Assembly: GCA_018818065.1 (NCBI GenBank)
Contig: JAHISV010000009.1
Span: 62,001 to 126,000, forward strand
From: Bacteroidota bacterium
GTDB lineage: Bacteria > Bacteroidota > Ignavibacteria > Ignavibacteriales > Melioribacteraceae
Length of the DNA: 64,000 nucleotides
Direction: 5' to 3'
Under the pieces are notes generated by a model. The model searched no databases. It saw only the letters and a program-made list of their open reading frames with translations, and was not told the origin of the DNA. Position 1 is the stretch's first letter; each line of letters opens with the position of its first letter. Positions 8,367 to 15,837 of the stretch are shown here, one piece after another. The translations under genes and the position numbers were made by a program.

Positions 8367-9607
8367 GTTATATAGAGGCTGTCAGCATAAAAGAAAAAAA
8401 CTACTCATTTTATAAAACTGTTGTTATATCGATGTTAAAAAAAATGACCAGGGGAAATCTTACATTGGAACTCCCCGATGGTGAGACCCATCTTTTTGGA
8501 ACTGGCAATGAGATTCGTGCAAGAATCAAAATTATTGACAACTCATTTTTCAGAAAATGCTTTTTGTACGGCGATATTGGTTTTGGCGAGTCATATGTAG
8601 ATGGTGATTGGGAAACCGATAGCATTACGGACGTAATTTCCTGGATGATACTTAATATTGAGAGCAATCCAAGTATATCGGGTTCAGAGAAGAAATTTTC
8701 TCCAATCAGTTGGTTAAATTCACTCAATAAAATATTTCACAAATTTAATAATAATTCATTGCTGGGCAGTAAAAGGAATATTTCAGCTCACTATGATCTT
8801 GATAATGAATTCTTCAAACTATGGCTGGACAAAACCATGACTTATTCTTCTGGCATTTTTGAAGGGAAAGATATTTCCCTGGAAGATGCTCAGATTGAAA
8901 AATATGATAGAATATGCAGAGAGTTAAAAATAAATGCAAATGATCATATACTTGAGATCGGCAGTGGATGGGGTGGTTTTTCTATTTATGCTGCCACCAA
9001 CTATGGATGCAAAATCACAACAACAACAATATCAGAAGAACAATATGAGTTTGCTCTTAACAGAATTACTGAGTTAGGGCTCGATGATAAAATTGAAATA
9101 GTTTTAAGAGACTACAGACAGCTTACTGGTCAGTATGATAAAATTGTCTCCATTGAAATGCTTGAGGCAGTTGGTCACAAATACCTGGACACATACTTTG
9201 CCAAAGTTAATGAACTCCTGAAAAGTGATGGATCAGTTGCTTTGCAAGTTATAACTTCGCATGATACAAACTACGATGAGCTGCGTAAAAATGTGGATTG
9301 GATTCAAAAACATATTTTCCCTGGCTCACTTCTCCCTTCTGTTGGTGCCATTAACAAGTCAATTAATAAAACATCAAATATGCATTTACATGATTTGAAA
9401 AATTTTGGACTCGATTACGCAAAGACACTTAAAGTTTGGAGAAATTCTTTCAATGAAAAAATAGAGGATGTTAAGAGGTTGGGTTTTGATGAAGCATTTA
9501 AGCGAAAGTGGAACTACTATCTTAGCTATTGTGAAGCGGCATTTGCCATGAGAAATATTGGGGTTGTACAAGTAATTTATACTAAACCAAATAACAGAAA
9601 GCTATAG
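8354..9607 (+). CDS. Cyclopropane-fatty-acid synthase-family methyltransferase (second copy, altered active site)
   Basis: 417 residues, full-length for the Cfa family, with an N-terminal lipid-binding region, AHYDLDNEFFKLWLD (145-159), SAM motif EIGSGWGG at 201-208 and the EMLEAVGHKYLDTYF block. Compared with E. coli Cfa, the residue at Cys139 is Ser (TYSSGIF, 163-169) and that at His266 appears to be Gln (ALQVIT). Those two residues help bind bicarbonate, the base needed to close the cyclopropane ring, so this enzyme may stop at a methylated chain as UfaM/BfaB-type enzymes do (inference). ATG follows AAGGAG. It is translationally coupled to DUF1365 and separated by 1 bp from the DUF2062 gene. 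Confidence 0.88.
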   Translation: MEKIGYIEAVSIKEKNYSFYKTVVISMLKKMTRGNLTLELPDGETHLFGTGNEIRARIKIIDNSFFRKCFLYGDIGFGESYVDGDWETDSITDVISWMILNIESNPSISGSEKKFSPISWLNSLNKIFHKFNNNSLLGSKRNISAHYDLDNEFFKLWLDKTMTYSSGIFEGKDISLEDAQIEKYDRICRELKINANDHILEIGSGWGGFSIYAATNYGCKITTTTISEEQYEFALNRITELGLDDKIEIVLRDYRQLTGQYDKIVSIEMLEAVGHKYLDTYFAKVNELLKSDGSVALQVITSHDTNYDELRKNVDWIQKHIFPGSLLPSVGAINKSINKTSNMHLHDLKNFGLDYAKTLKVWRNSFNEKIEDVKRLGFDEAFKRKWNYYLSYCEAAFAMRNIGVVQVIYTKPNNRKL

Positions 9608-9608
9608 T

Positions 9609-10106
9609 ATGAAAAAACTCCTGAATAGAATTAAATATTTTTTCAACAATAAATATTTAGCTCCACTTATTAAACTTCTTAAGCAAGGTATAACTCCCAA
9701 AGAAATTGCTTTGGGAGTTGCCGGGGCAATAACTCTTGGCATATTCCCGGTTCTTGGATCAACAACCATACTAACAACTGCATTTGCTCTGGTATTCAGA
9801 TTGAATTTGCCTTTAATTCAACTGATAAATTTTTCTGTTTATCCTTTGCAACTTATATTCTTCATACCATTTATGAAGTTGGGTGAACACATCTTTCGTT
9901 ATGCCACCCTTAATTATAGTTTTGCTGAAATTATTGAAATGCTTTCTAATGATCTTGGCGGGACAATTGAAATGCTTTGGTCCGTTTCTATGCAGGGAAT
10001 AGGTGCATGGTTTGTTACAGCGCCATTCCTAGGTATTTTACTCTTTTTATTACTCAAAAGGGTTTTTACAACAATATCCAATAAAATGAAGAAGGATGTT
10101 ACTTAA
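9609..10106 (+). CDS. DUF2062-family membrane protein
   Basis: 165 residues with three or four membrane segments. LALGV...LGIFPVLGSTTILTTAFALVFRLNLPLIQLINF fits the DUF2062 pattern (glycine-rich turn followed by a helix and RLN). No function is established for the family; it is often found beside lipid or polysaccharide enzymes. It closes the plus-strand lipid operon, 1 bp after the Cfa-like gene. Its last 8 bp overlap the end of the convergent DUF302 gene, both stops lying in one short palindromic stretch. A scaffold or flippase-like role would be speculation. Confidence 0.82.
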   Translation: MKKLLNRIKYFFNNKYLAPLIKLLKQGITPKEIALGVAGAITLGIFPVLGSTTILTTAFALVFRLNLPLIQLINFSVYPLQLIFFIPFMKLGEHIFRYATLNYSFAEIIEMLSNDLGGTIEMLWSVSMQGIGAWFVTAPFLGILLFLLLKRVFTTISNKMKKDVT

Positions 10107-10557
10107 GAACATCCTTTAATAAATCATCTGCTGAGGAACAGGATTTAAGAACTAAATCCTTATCTTCTCCTTCCAACATTTGTCCTATAAGATCCTGGTT
10201 CATTCTGCTTATCATAACTTTCCCTTCCTCAGACTCCCAGACAGAAAATCTTATTGGCATTAAGGGCGTAATAACTCTTAAATTAATTTTACTAAGAACC
10301 TGTCCGGCTAGCTCCGGATTACAAACCTCAATTACAAATACTGGTAATACATGGTACCCGGCTTTTGCAACTGATTTATGTAACTCGTGAACTATAGGTA
10401 CTTTCCATCCGGTTTCAGCAGCCTCTGTTTTTATAATTTCAATTGTTTCTTCAATTGAATATTTGCTTTCAGATTGGACAAAGAAAGAATTAGATTGAGA
10501 TTTTACTGAAAAGCTCAAAATAAAAATTAAACTAAATACCAGGGTTAATTTGTTCAT
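10099..10557 (-). CDS. DUF302-family exported protein
   Basis: 152 residues from ATG at 10557, which starts a clear signal peptide (MNKLTLVFSLIFILSFSVKS) and has GGAG about 8 nt upstream; an earlier in-frame ATG at 10572 is less likely. The mature part has the DUF302 pattern: SIEETIEIIKTEAAETGWKV, then a central VFVIEVCNPELAGQVL and the PLMPIRFSVWE strand. The family folds as a small alpha/beta protein of unknown role; a heme/metal link has been suggested in some contexts. It is convergent with the lipid operon, overlapping its last gene by 8 bp, and has no obvious operon partner. Confidence 0.85.
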   Translation of the reverse strand: MNKLTLVFSLIFILSFSVKSQSNSFFVQSESKYSIEETIEIIKTEAAETGWKVPIVHELHKSVAKAGYHVLPVFVIEVCNPELAGQVLSKINLRVITPLMPIRFSVWESEEGKVMISRMNQDLIGQMLEGEDKDLVLKSCSSADDLLKDVLK

Positions 10558-10680
10558 TGTATGGGTCTCCATTATTTATCTAATATGATGAAGAATAACT
10601 CGTAAAGATTCCATATACTGTATCGGCATTCAATTTATTATTTTTTTTTCGATAATCAAGAAATAATCATTGGAGTTTAT

Positions 10681-11088
10681 ATGTCAACAATAACATGGCG
10701 TGATACCTATTCAGTCGGTATTCAAAAAATTGATGATCAGCATAAAGAACTGATTTCCATAATAAATGAAATTTATGATGCTCACCACCAAGGAACCAGT
10801 CAGACAGTAATAATAGACACACTGGAAAAATTAGTAGATTATACTATTTATCACTTTTCCATGGAAGAAGATCTTTTTGTTCAGTGTAACTATCCAAAGA
10901 AAGATGATCACATGAGTGAACATAAAGAATTTGTTGGAAAAATTGCCGACTTAAAACAAGAAGGGCGAAAAGGAAACTTGCTGCTGAGCCTTAAAACCAT
11001 TGACTTTCTAAAAGACTGGACCATTAATCATATCCTTGGCACCGATATGGAATTTGGCGCTTTTTTAAAAGAGAAAGAGATTGGATAA
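10681..11088 (+). CDS. Bacteriohemerythrin
   Basis: 135 residues of a single hemerythrin domain. The di-iron ligands are all visible: H21 (DDQHKEL), H58 and E62 (HFSMEED), H77 and H81 (HMSEHKEF), H117 and D122 (NHILGTDMEFG). Bacteriohemerythrins bind O2 reversibly and act as oxygen stores, carriers or sensors in the cytoplasm. The gene is monocistronic, with ATG behind a GGAG site, and ends 1 bp before the stop of the convergent transporter gene. It fits a facultatively or microaerobic organism with chemoreceptors for redox signals elsewhere in this window. Confidence 0.96.
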   Translation: MSTITWRDTYSVGIQKIDDQHKELISIINEIYDAHHQGTSQTVIIDTLEKLVDYTIYHFSMEEDLFVQCNYPKKDDHMSEHKEFVGKIADLKQEGRKGNLLLSLKTIDFLKDWTINHILGTDMEFGAFLKEKEIG

Positions 11089-11089
11089 T

Positions 11090-13306
11090 TTATTCGATCT
11101 CCTTATGCTTATATTTATGAGAACGAACAAACAATAAATCTCCGAGATTTTCGAATCCCTGAAAAAGTTTTTCGCCTTCTCGTTTCATCCGGCCCTCATG
11201 AAATCCCATGACTACAAGCCCGGCTTCGGATGAATTTTCATTTACAACATCGTTAAATTTATACTCCCCTGTGGTTTCAATTATTTGTATATCCTTTTCA
11301 CTGATGGGCAGCCTACCGGAAATAACCAGATGCCGGATAGCCTCGTAGTCATTTTGTTTTTCATTTTTTTTGCTAATCTTGAATATCTTAATCTTGCCAT
11401 TCCTCCAATCTGGATGACCGAGTATGATGTAACAAAGTAGAATCATTAAGTTTGAGTTTTCCTTGTCGGTATCACGAAGCCAAATATGCATCTCACCTTC
11501 ATGCTTGATCGAACGTGATGAAGATCCTAAAATACAAACATCAAAATCACCAGCCTCGGTAAGTGGTATATTGTCCATTATTTGTTTCAGGTTTTTGGTA
11601 TCACGTTTGTCATATTCAAACATGATCATATTGTTTTCCATCCCGGAAGGACTTGGTAATTGAGCAACCTGTGCAATTGCAGAAGTATATGAGGGTGATA
11701 TTAAAGTGTCAACATAAATATTTTCTTCCAGTTTTGTTGTCTGATCAACAAGTTTGGATAATACTTTCTTTGCCTTTTCGTTTAACACCCTTGAATAGTA
11801 TCCTTCAATAAGGTGTATGTACGTGCCAAAGCCATATTTATAAGAAATCCAGCTAAGCAGTTTGAAGGCCTTATCCCTCTCAAAAGAATCCTGAGAAATA
11901 CAAACGGCTGAAGGCCTCCAGTTCGAAGACTGATCACGTTTCTTCGCCTTTTGAAGAAATACTTGTGATTTTCTAATCATCTGATAAAGAGAATTTTGAA
12001 AGATGTCTTGTAGTCCGCTGCGATCAGTGTGAATTTTTTCTATTACTAAATAGAGTAATGCCATGGAACAAACTGCAATTATTGTATACAACAAACTAAC
12101 TTGAACCATTATATAGAGGCAAAGTAAAAAACCAATTAATGATACATACCATCGTGATTTAAATGTCGGTCGATATGAGGGATCTGACCCAAAATGATAA
12201 AGAAATGATATGAGACATAGAGATCCATAAGTTACCATAAAAAACATTGAGATAATTTGAGCAACAATGTCTACATCACCTATAATGACAAATACTAACG
12301 CAATAATCCCGGTTACAATTGTCGCATTTAGAGGTTCGTTGGTTTCACCTTTACCGACGGCAAAAGTTTTATTCAATGATTTGATCGGAAGTGCCTCATC
12401 AACACTAAGAGCTTGCAGTGTTCTGGGAGCAACGAGAACTGATCCTAAGGCAGACGAAATTGTTGAGGCCGCCAGACCGAGTGGGACAAGAATAAATCCA
12501 AATAAAGCAATGTCACTCATAATCAGTTGCTTTGAGAGTAATGTTTCTGCAGAGGCAGCCCCTGTAAATTTCAAAATAATAAATATGTAGACAACCATTC
12601 CAACTATAGTTGCTGCCGTAGTTCCTATCGGAATTGATTTACCTGGATTTTTTAGATCACCCGAAAGTCCTACTCCTGCAGTCATTCCAGTAAATGCCGG
12701 AAAAACAATTGCAAAAACAATAAAGAAATTTTCCGTGTTCCTTAATGGTTCATTGAAAATGGAACTTACACCACTAGTTGAATATTCTGTAGACCCAAGG
12801 AAAAAACTTATTAATGATATTGCCAGTATTGCTACAATATAGTAGAGAGCTTTTACACCCAGATTTGCGCCTTTTTTTAAAATCAGAAATAGTAGAGCAA
12901 TTACTGACGGAATACTGATAACTTGTCTTGGCAGGTTAATTTGATAATTTTCACTGACCCAGTTAAAGAGAGGCTCGAAGGCTTCAGTAAAAGCAATAAT
13001 ATAGAAGGCGACGCTTATTGCCTGACTCAGATAGAGTGCAATTCCAATTGTAGAACCTATGTTAAGTCCAAAAGAGCGAGAAATAATGTAATACTCTCCC
13101 CCACCTTCAACCTTTCTGTTTGTAGCCAGTTCAGAAATAGCCAGAGCTGTTGGAATAGTAACAAGATGACCCAGAAGAATGACAAAAAGTACACCCCAAA
13201 AACCAAGTGTTCCAACAGCATATCCAAATCTCAAGAATAGAATAGCACCTAAAATTGTTGAAATGGCTGTAAAAAATACAGGACCTGTACCAAAGCTTTT
13301 CTTCAT
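11090..13306 (-). CDS. APC-superfamily cation-chloride cotransporter/amino-acid permease (SLC12-like)
   Basis: 738 residues: an N-terminal transporter domain of about 12 membrane helices (to about residue 430) beginning TGPVFFTAISTILGAILFLRFGYAVGTLGFWG, and a 300-residue cytosolic tail. The tail motif DVCILGSSSRSIKHEGEMHI ... GKIKIFKI resembles the C-terminal domain of Na-K-Cl cotransporters, and its last part looks like a UspA-type fold. Bacterial members are often annotated simply as amino-acid permeases; whether ions or amino acids are moved cannot be told. The start is ATG behind GGAAAAAAAA-rich leader. Monocistronic by spacing. Confidence 0.85.
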   Translation of the reverse strand: MKKSFGTGPVFFTAISTILGAILFLRFGYAVGTLGFWGVLFVILLGHLVTIPTALAISELATNRKVEGGGEYYIISRSFGLNIGSTIGIALYLSQAISVAFYIIAFTEAFEPLFNWVSENYQINLPRQVISIPSVIALLFLILKKGANLGVKALYYIVAILAISLISFFLGSTEYSTSGVSSIFNEPLRNTENFFIVFAIVFPAFTGMTAGVGLSGDLKNPGKSIPIGTTAATIVGMVVYIFIILKFTGAASAETLLSKQLIMSDIALFGFILVPLGLAASTISSALGSVLVAPRTLQALSVDEALPIKSLNKTFAVGKGETNEPLNATIVTGIIALVFVIIGDVDIVAQIISMFFMVTYGSLCLISFLYHFGSDPSYRPTFKSRWYVSLIGFLLCLYIMVQVSLLYTIIAVCSMALLYLVIEKIHTDRSGLQDIFQNSLYQMIRKSQVFLQKAKKRDQSSNWRPSAVCISQDSFERDKAFKLLSWISYKYGFGTYIHLIEGYYSRVLNEKAKKVLSKLVDQTTKLEENIYVDTLISPSYTSAIAQVAQLPSPSGMENNMIMFEYDKRDTKNLKQIMDNIPLTEAGDFDVCILGSSSRSIKHEGEMHIWLRDTDKENSNLMILLCYIILGHPDWRNGKIKIFKISKKNEKQNDYEAIRHLVISGRLPISEKDIQIIETTGEYKFNDVVNENSSEAGLVVMGFHEGRMKREGEKLFQGFENLGDLLFVRSHKYKHKEIE

Positions 13307-13455
13307 AATTTTTTTTCCATTAAAGCTATAAAATCATGAACTAACGATTACAAAATAATACTCGATTAAGTTTGATACAAACAGCATTTTTGTGTATTTA
13401 TATATGGATGTGCAAAGATTGAATACAAAAACCAAAGAAAAGTTTGATGAAATTG

Positions 13456-14274
13456 TTAGATATTGATTTCCATTTTGTCTCTGGCAAATTCAACATCATC
13501 AAACAGATCTTTGCTAAGTTTTTCCTGTTTTCTAATAAATTTATCATCGTGATCAGGGTCGTGATGTGTGATGATAAGTTTTTTAACCTTTGCCAGTTTT
13601 GCGACCTCAATAGCCTGCTGCCAGCTACTATGCCCCCAACCTTCACGATCAATCATCTCCTCTTTCGTGTACATACCTTCATGAATAAGAAGGTCAGCGC
13701 CATCCGCTAATTCCAAAACTCTCTCATCATATGAATTCCCATGTTCAACATCGGTACAGAATACAAATGATTTGCCATTAGCTTCTATTCTGTAGCTAAG
13801 AGCTCCACCTGGATGATTGTGCTCAGCAGTTGTAATATTAATACTATCAACAGAAAAATTATCACTATCCTCATAGAGAAAATTTAATTGCGCTCCCATT
13901 TTTTCCAAGGGTATTGGGAAATACTCTTTGCGCATCTGAGTTTTAAAAATGTTTTTCACATTTTTAAATTTTGCTTCACGGCTAATTGTTGTAATAGTAA
14001 ATTCTCTACTATTATCGTATGCAGGTAGGAAAAACGGGAAACCTTGTATATGATCCCAATGAAAATGTGAAAATCCGAGGAAGACATTTGGGCAATCAGT
14101 TTTTTTACACTTAGCTAATTCCTTCCCCAAATTTCTGATTCCTGTTCCTGCATCAAGGATAAAAATACAGTCTCTAACCCTAACGAAAATACATGTAGTA
14201 TTTCCACCGTATTGGCGATACTCAGACTCACAAACTGGTATAGAACCCCTTGTCCCATAAAGTATGATCTGCAT
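13456..14274 (-). CDS. Metallo-beta-lactamase-fold hydrolase
   Basis: 272 residues, cytosolic. It has the metal-binding motif SHFHWDH at 69-75 (H70, H72, D74, H75), an Asp in DAGTGIRNLG, AEHNHPGGALSYR, FCTDVEHG and a terminal HHDPDHDD, i.e. a complete di-metal site. The opening MQIILYGTRGSIPVCESEYRQYGGNT identifies a subfamily seen alone or joined to response regulators and related in layout to ribonuclease Z/cyclic-nucleotide phosphodiesterase-like enzymes. The substrate is unknown. ATG at 14274 follows GGAGAATAT. It is transcribed away from the CheB leader region. Confidence 0.9.
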   Translation of the reverse strand: MQIILYGTRGSIPVCESEYRQYGGNTTCIFVRVRDCIFILDAGTGIRNLGKELAKCKKTDCPNVFLGFSHFHWDHIQGFPFFLPAYDNSREFTITTISREAKFKNVKNIFKTQMRKEYFPIPLEKMGAQLNFLYEDSDNFSVDSINITTAEHNHPGGALSYRIEANGKSFVFCTDVEHGNSYDERVLELADGADLLIHEGMYTKEEMIDREGWGHSSWQQAIEVAKLAKVKKLIITHHDPDHDDKFIRKQEKLSKDLFDDVEFARDKMEINI

Positions 14275-14432
14275 ATATTCTCCAAAAAATAAGCATTATC
14301 CAGAGCTAGTGAATTGGAATATTATCATTGAATTAACTGTATATTATAGTAACTTTTTCAAATAAAAACCAATTCCAAAAGATAATTTTTGATTCCTGTG
14401 ACGCCACTCAAACTACCAGCATAAAATTTAAT

Positions 14433-14461
14433 TTGACATAATTGCTATTTTTTACTATCTA
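14433..14461 (+). promoter_or_regulatory. Candidate sigma-70-type promoter for the leader RNA
   Basis: TTGACA at 14433-14438 and TATCTA at 14456-14461, spaced 17 bp. Transcription would start near 14468, just before the structured leader, and run toward the CheB gene. The -35 box is a perfect consensus match, which stands out in this AT-rich genome. Promoter activity is inferred. Confidence 0.5.
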
Positions 14462-14467
14462 TCCACT

Positions 14468-14646
14468 AGATGTGGAGCCTATAATTGCTAAATGGGTTTG
14501 CAATAAAAAAGCACCGAAAAAAACAGCTTGAAGGCGAAACGTCCGGGAGGATTAATTAACCTCTCTTCTTTGGAAGAGCCCGTTGTAAAGCGGGGGAAGG
14601 AGCTTAACCCCTCATTTCAATATTTTTGAGACGAGGGGTTTTTTTA
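14468..14646 (+). ncRNA. Unassigned structured leader RNA or small RNA with intrinsic terminator
   Basis: The 420-bp gap between the divergent hydrolase and CheB genes holds a GC-richer, hairpin-dense segment. Visible helices: ATTGC/GCAAT (14484-14505 region), GGCG-AAA-CGTC (14533-14543), GAGG/CCTC (14547-14563), CTCTTC-TTTG-GAAGAG (14563-14578), CCCG/CGGG (14579-14594) and the terminator stem at 14606-14640. GGGG at 14592-14595 could alternatively pair with CCCC at 14608-14611, which would break the terminator, as in an attenuator or riboswitch. It sits 48 bp upstream of the CheB start. I cannot match it to c-di-GMP, cobalamin, TPP or other riboswitch classes I know. It may instead be a free-standing small RNA. 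Confidence 0.5.
14606..14646 (+). terminator. Intrinsic terminator between leader RNA and CheB gene
   Basis: Stem AACCCCTC (14606-14613) with GAGGGGTT (14633-14640), a 19-nt loop and a run of seven T. It is followed after 48 bp by the CheB start, so read-through or conditional termination would be needed if both share a promoter. Confidence 0.8.
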
Positions 14647-14694
14647 TCATATGTAATTATCACGGATTTTTCAACATAAAATCAGATTTGATTT

Positions 14695-15675
14695 ATGAAT
14701 ATACTAGTTGTCGATGACAATTCACCATTCCGAATTTTCCTTCGAAAAATTTTAATGAAAGAAAATTATACGGTTTTCCTCGCTGAAAATGGCATAAAAG
14801 CATTGGAGATTCTGAACAGTGAGAACATTGACGCCGTTCTTACAGATTGGATGATGCCGCATATGGATGGAATGGAATTAGTAAAAACTATAAGGGAAAA
14901 ATTCGATAAACCACCGGCAATCTTAGTAATAACTGCACTGGCTTTAAAAGAAGCTTTTGATAAAGCACTTGCTGCCGGGGCTGACGAGTATCTTCCAAAA
15001 CCTGTTTCTAAGGAAGCTGTTCTAAGCACTTTGAAAAATGTTCTCGAGCGAAGAGGACAAGACTTAGCACAGAGAGAAATAGAATCTCAACCGCCTCCTA
15101 GAGTCTTACCCGGATTTTATGGAGTAGGAATTGCCGCCAGTACCGGGGGGCCAATGACTTTAACAAGTTTTCTTAACGAATTAGAACCAACAGAACAATT
15201 GAGTTTTTTCATCGTCCTCCATGGCCCTGATTGGATGTTAAGATCATTCGTTGACAGGATGAGAGAGAATTGTAAGTTACCAGTTAAACTAGGCAGAGAA
15301 GGACTGGATATCAAACCAGGGCAGGTTTATATTTCGCCTGGTGAATCACACATGATAATAAATCCGCTTAAAATGCAAATTGCACTTTCTGACACCCCTC
15401 CTGAAAATTATGTAAAACCATCAGCCGACCCCCTCTTCAGAAGTATTGCCGCAACTTTCGGTAAGAAAAGTATTGGTGTTGTAATAACCGGTATGGGACA
15501 TGACGGCACCCTCGGCTCAGGGTATATAAGAACTGCCGGCGGCTTAGTAATTGCACAAAATCCCGCCACTGCGGTTATAGCATCAATGCCAAAATCTGTC
15601 ATCGACCTCAAAATTGCTCACAAAGTAGTAAATATTAACGAAATTCAAAAAATCATCCTGCAACACATTAATTAA
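14695..15675 (+). CDS. cheB: CheB: receiver domain fused to protein-glutamate methylesterase
   Basis: 326 residues. Receiver domain 1-120 with D7/D8, phospho-acceptor D51 (LTDWMMP), T80 and K102. A short linker (PPP at 133-135) leads to the CheB catalytic domain, with the triad Ser149 (ASTGG), His176 (LHGPDW) and Asp270 (GMGHDGT). It removes methyl groups from (or deamidates) chemoreceptors during adaptation when the receiver is phosphorylated. The next gene is a chemoreceptor, a likely substrate; no CheR, CheA or CheW is in the window. There is only a weak ribosome site. The structured leader upstream suggests RNA-level control. The linker lacks an obvious CheR-docking tail. Confidence 0.93.
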   Translation: MNILVVDDNSPFRIFLRKILMKENYTVFLAENGIKALEILNSENIDAVLTDWMMPHMDGMELVKTIREKFDKPPAILVITALALKEAFDKALAAGADEYLPKPVSKEAVLSTLKNVLERRGQDLAQREIESQPPPRVLPGFYGVGIAASTGGPMTLTSFLNELEPTEQLSFFIVLHGPDWMLRSFVDRMRENCKLPVKLGREGLDIKPGQVYISPGESHMIINPLKMQIALSDTPPENYVKPSADPLFRSIAATFGKKSIGVVITGMGHDGTLGSGYIRTAGGLVIAQNPATAVIASMPKSVIDLKIAHKVVNINEIQKIILQHIN

Positions 15676-15837
15676 ATATTATATTATTTTTATTTTATTT
15701 GATCATATATTCTATATCATACAAGTGCAAAAAATATCCCCTACTTATTGTCTAAACTTCAACCATTAATATCCGATAATTAATTACAGCAATTCATGAT
15801 TAATTAGAAAAAACTTTAACTTAAAGTAGAGGCTGAA

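Noticed and set aside
10099-10106. Frameshift between DUF2062 and DUF302 genes because their ends overlap
   Set aside because: Both proteins end at natural lengths; the overlap is a shared convergent stop region in a short palindromic sequence.
14468-14646. Leader RNA as a c-di-GMP-I, cobalamin or small SRP RNA
   Set aside because: The diagnostic cores (GGACGCAAAGCC-type, GCCACTG B12 box, and the CCGGAAGG-type SRP loop) are not present, so I left it unassigned.
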